DNA of 64,000 nucleotides from Ooceraea biroi. Lineage: Eukaryota > Arthropoda > Insecta > Hymenoptera > Formicidae. The position numbers and the translations under genes are program-made. The DNA is taken from NCBI RefSeq assembly GCF_003672135.1, contig NC_039508.1, positions 5,394,001 to 5,458,000 of the forward strand, given 5' to 3'. The notes under the pieces were generated by a model. That model made no database searches, was not told the DNA's origin, and saw nothing but the letters and a program-made list of their open reading frames with translations. Within the stretch, counting starts at the first letter, position 1. Each line of letters opens with the position of its first letter. Below, in pieces: positions 60,524 through 64,000 of this stretch.

Positions 60524-63500
60524 GACCGCGAAGCTATATGGAGAACGTGTGCGGGGGAGGGTGCGCAAGATAACCGGAGGAGAATTCGAGAGTGGGAAGA
60601 CCAAGGGGGGTAGGGATTGCGATCAAAGCCATCTGTTGCATTGTCCCGGCAATTAGGAGGCGACAGCTGAGTCCCACCGTACTTACTTCCAGCCAGGGAC
60701 TCTCAGCCGTGTTGGAGCACGTGCGCTTTATCGATCTCTCTCTTCGTGCCTCGTCGAACGTTGCCCACGAAGACCACCTTGCTCCATACGAAACCTTGCG
60801 CACGGTTCCGGTGCGTAACACCGGCTGCTAATCCCAGCAGCAGTTGCACTCGGCAGCTTGCGAGGTTGGTGAATAGCGCGCGTTTTTCCTCGCGTCGCCA
60901 AATGCCGCGAGGAGATTATCCGTCGACGAATAAAATTCAATTTCGCATGCACGTCCCGACGTGATTCAGCGTTGATAACGATCATTTGTAGCGATACCAT
61001 CATTTACGAAACCCCAAAGTTTACAAAAAGAGATTAAATTATGATCAATCTTACAAAGTACTAAAAGTACAACGTAGAACTCGTACAAATCTTGCCGTTT
61101 TATGAATTTATAAATTTCTTTACGATAGGGCAGAGACCGGTAGGTGTTATGCGAAACATAATGGCTAATTGTATGGGTGCCTACGTCAGTCGACCAAAAG
61201 TAACTCAGGAAAGGCGTGGTTGATTGACGTAATAGTTTGCGGCGAACTTGTTCACCAACCGCAACCGACCGCAAAGTGTCTGCTGGGGATGCGTGCAACG
61301 ACGAAATGAAGAATCCCGGCAAAAAGCGATTTAACGTACAAAGAAGAAAATCAGTAGAGAGCGCACGACGATATAAATCCATTTCCATAGAAAATGGGAC
61401 AATCATATTTAGCGTTCGTTAAAAGTTTCACGTATAAATAAATCAAAGTAAAAGTTGACGGACAACGCATGGTGAATCAGTTCCGCGCAATTTCCTGTGA
61501 CACAGATTTGTAGATGAAATTATATATTGCCCTCTTTCTCTTTTTTCGAGTGTGCAGATAATATCGGGGATAATGGATATCTTTGAGAGGAGAACTCAAA
61601 GAAAAGTTTGCCCGCGGCATCAGAGGGCCGTGACGCTTCAGACGCGACGTTGCCTCTCGCCCGAGTTTGTGCACGTGTGTGCGCGCATATGGTCCGCAAG
61701 GCCAGCCCACATGGGTAAACTTTGATTTTCTACTGTCACGAAGACAAACGGGTCATCGCGGAAAAATGGCGATTATCTGAAATTTCCTATGGCGCGCACA
61801 CGTCTCCTTTTGCATACGCGCGAAAATTTTGTTTATCGCGCGAGACTGTCACGCGAATTAAAAAACATATTTGTATCGCATTAATTACGGGCGAGTGAAA
61901 GGGATGAAAATGGATCGTCCGCCATGCTTGGGACTCATTTTCACAAAATTATTCCAAGCAGACGAAGAAAACGTTACACTTGGCATTATCAGATATCTTT
62001 TTTGTCATTGATGCATCCGCGCGCTCGGTACTCGGTTCTCCTTTGGAGAATCTCCGGCTCTTAATTTTAATTCTCCCCGGCCGTGCTTATTGTTACGATG
62101 AAAAATGGCGCACATCCGCTCGGCAATATCGGGCGCAAGTGCGACGCGGATGCCCGTCACGATCAAACGAAATCGGCAAAGGAGAGCGCCGCGCGTCCGC
62201 CTCCCTGATAAGCCTGCGACGACGGACGCGGGAGCAGGATGGAGAACCGCTGCAGGAAGTAACAGCTGGCCGAAGGGATAGCAACATCAGCAACAGCAGC
62301 GGCGCCGGCACAGCGGCGCGGTACCATTACCATCACCCGGCTAGATACCTCTTCTCTCCGGGATTCTTGTACATGCGAGTACACAGACGCACATCCGCTC
62401 GTATATCGGTGATACGAGCGAAAGACGTACGCTGCATCGGCGGGAAGATTGCACTCGTCGCGGCGGGGGTTGAGTGACAGTCGCGTGCAATCACAACGCG
62501 ACGTTGATTAAACATTCGCGTGTCGCGCACATGCTCCCGCACGCTGACGGTCTTTAACCCTCGGTCTTATCCTCGTGCAGGGCTTCGGCAGTGTACCTGA
62601 TGATGTACCTGCGTGTACCTGTGCGTAACTGCGTGCGCGCCTGTACGCGTTCGATAGAGCGAATTTTTCTGATCAGTTCGCTTCGAGCGCAGTTAAACGC
62701 GATTTCTCGCTGGCTGTCGCGCGTAACATTGCATTGAATAATGGCACACAGATACGATTGTTGTATTACTATTATATTTTGTCGCCGCAATAACGGGATA
62801 ATAATACCGCAGCAGTCGTATGACAATAATCGCGTTTGTTAATTACTTCATTACAATCTATTTACATAATTATGGCGTTCGTGCATTATTTGCATGTTAT
62901 TATAACGCTGCCGCGCATAATTGTAATTATAATTTTATTTGGCGTCCGATCGACGCGACTCGCGTTTCGCGCAAGCTACCCGGACTGACTGGAAAAGATG
63001 AGGAACGGTCCATCGGAGCCGAATTCGTCCCGAGAATAATTAATCTCCGTTTTATCGCGCTGCCCTCTTAATCGGCGCATTGAGACATAGCGATTCGAAA
63101 ATGGATGGATCCTGGATGCTTGCACCCGCATCGCGCTGCCGTCATTGTACCGCGGTGAGATGCATCGCCACGATTTCGTATCGTAAAGTCATCGTCATTA
63201 GAGAGACAACCGACCTATCAGTCCGCCCGGTTCTACCTAATCGTGATGAATCGCAAAACGCACGAGTTATCCCAATAAATTTGACGGAACTTGCATTCGT
63301 GCATATTATAAGAGAAAACGCTCGATTAATTGAAACAAAGGCAAAAAAGCGCTTAAACGATTGCCGCCCCGAGCGGCGGCCACTAGTGATGTTAGATCGC
63401 GTTTGGAGGACGTGATCCATGGCCAGGAAAGTGTCATAAGTGAGATGATGCTGCGAAGAAGGAGAGAGTAACCGGCAACAAATGACGGTGACGCAAGGAC

Positions 63501-64000
63501 CAAATGCCCTACAGGCAGGTAAATTATATATATTTCCATTTTCTATTACATCCCGCGCAGTGCCCTGTTCTTTGTACTCATCTCCAAATGTACAATATTC
63601 AAAGCAGCGTTTGAAACCGCTGTAATTTCGACGAGTTCCATTTTCAATGCTGACGGAAATTATATCGTTTTCAATCTTTGCGTAAAGAGCGTAAAGCGTA
63701 AAGGAGATCGTATGTACGATATATAAAACTTACCTTTTCTTTGAAAAGGTATAAGAAAGGCGCCAAGTATACGTGCTGCTTGGTTTTATGGAGAAAGCAT
63801 GAGATAAGATAATATCGTTTCAACACAAGGAGTAATATCAAAATATCGTTAGGTTGTTGCATAATTTCTATCGTATTTTTAGAAAAAAATACTGCAGCAA
63901 ATAAAATTTTTAAATGGAAAAAGCTTGGCGCTGCTGCTTTTCAAACATAATTCTTAATCCTGATATTTTACTTTGACTTCACGCGGCAATAAACGATATC

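Larger units (their letters stand above)
57263..64000. other. Non-coding DNA, possibly an intron of the gene starting at 56899
   Basis: No further exon continuing the 57262 donor in a recognisable protein is found up to the window end. The stretch has CpG-rich blocks (about 58600-59800, 62000-63100) and GA/TC tracts at 59027-59086, 59411-59479 and 60489-60523. Reading frames of up to 165 aa in the GC-rich blocks have no domain or splice context. Confidence 0.5.

Noticed and set aside
61980..62477. 165-aa plus-strand frame
   Set aside because: CpG-rich block with few stops; Arg/Ala-rich composition without motifs.
1..64000. CRISPR arrays, rRNA and tRNA genes, conserved microRNA hairpins
   Set aside because: Looked for by eye; no regularly spaced repeats with unique spacers, no rRNA-like sequence, and no tRNA or known insect microRNA sequence was recognised. 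A covariance-model scan would be needed to exclude small RNA genes.

Overview
The window looks like nuclear DNA of an insect, most likely an ant or other hymenopteran. The reasons are small exons with GT-AG introns, AT-rich intergenic DNA broken by CpG-rich blocks, many (GA)n/(CA)n microsatellites, short DNA transposons, and arthropod-type versions of the conserved proteins. The species call is inference; the gene families are clear. There is no operon structure, CRISPR array or prokaryotic feature.

Layout. (1) 2.2-9.7 kb, minus strand: a beta-1 tubulin gene, complete in two coding exons. A 19-codon first exon (9601-9657) lies 6.1 kb upstream of a single large exon (2221-3507); together they encode 447 aa. 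(2) 9.7-18.7 kb: no gene recognised. (3) 18.7-30.2 kb, minus strand: a tandem array of four BPHL-like (valacyclovir-hydrolase family) alpha/beta-hydrolase genes with the same five-exon structure, here called A, B, C and D from low to high coordinate. D (28360-30124) is intact, with a Ser-Asp-His triad and a mitochondrial-type N-terminus. A (19211-20776) is open, but its nucleophile is Cys and it has lost the start codon of the presequence. B (21807-23629) has a nonsense codon, Asp at the nucleophile position and no catalytic His. C (24666-27151) has Gly at the nucleophile position, a 1-base frameshift and a 1,076-bp transposon inside exon 2. Flanking DNA is duplicated along with the genes. (4) 31.3-32.4 kb, minus strand: UBE2C/vihar, the APC/C ubiquitin-conjugating enzyme, complete in four exons. 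(5) 33.2-35.7 kb, plus strand: a KXD1-like (KxDL motif) BORC/BLOC-1-related gene, complete in four exons and head-to-head with UBE2C across about 830 bp. (6) 36-56.9 kb and 57.3-64 kb: long non-coding DNA with microsatellites, a small PIF/Harbinger-like MITE and a 44-bp minisatellite. It surrounds one candidate first coding exon (56899-57262) of an unrecognised Thr/Ser-rich protein, whose remaining exons would lie beyond the window.

The genes do not form a pathway. The most interesting part is the hydrolase array: three of four paralogues have each replaced the catalytic serine with a different residue (Cys, Asp, Gly), and the same three lack the mitochondrial presequence start seen in the intact copy. 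All exon joins were read by eye from splice sites, frame and family similarity, without transcript data.
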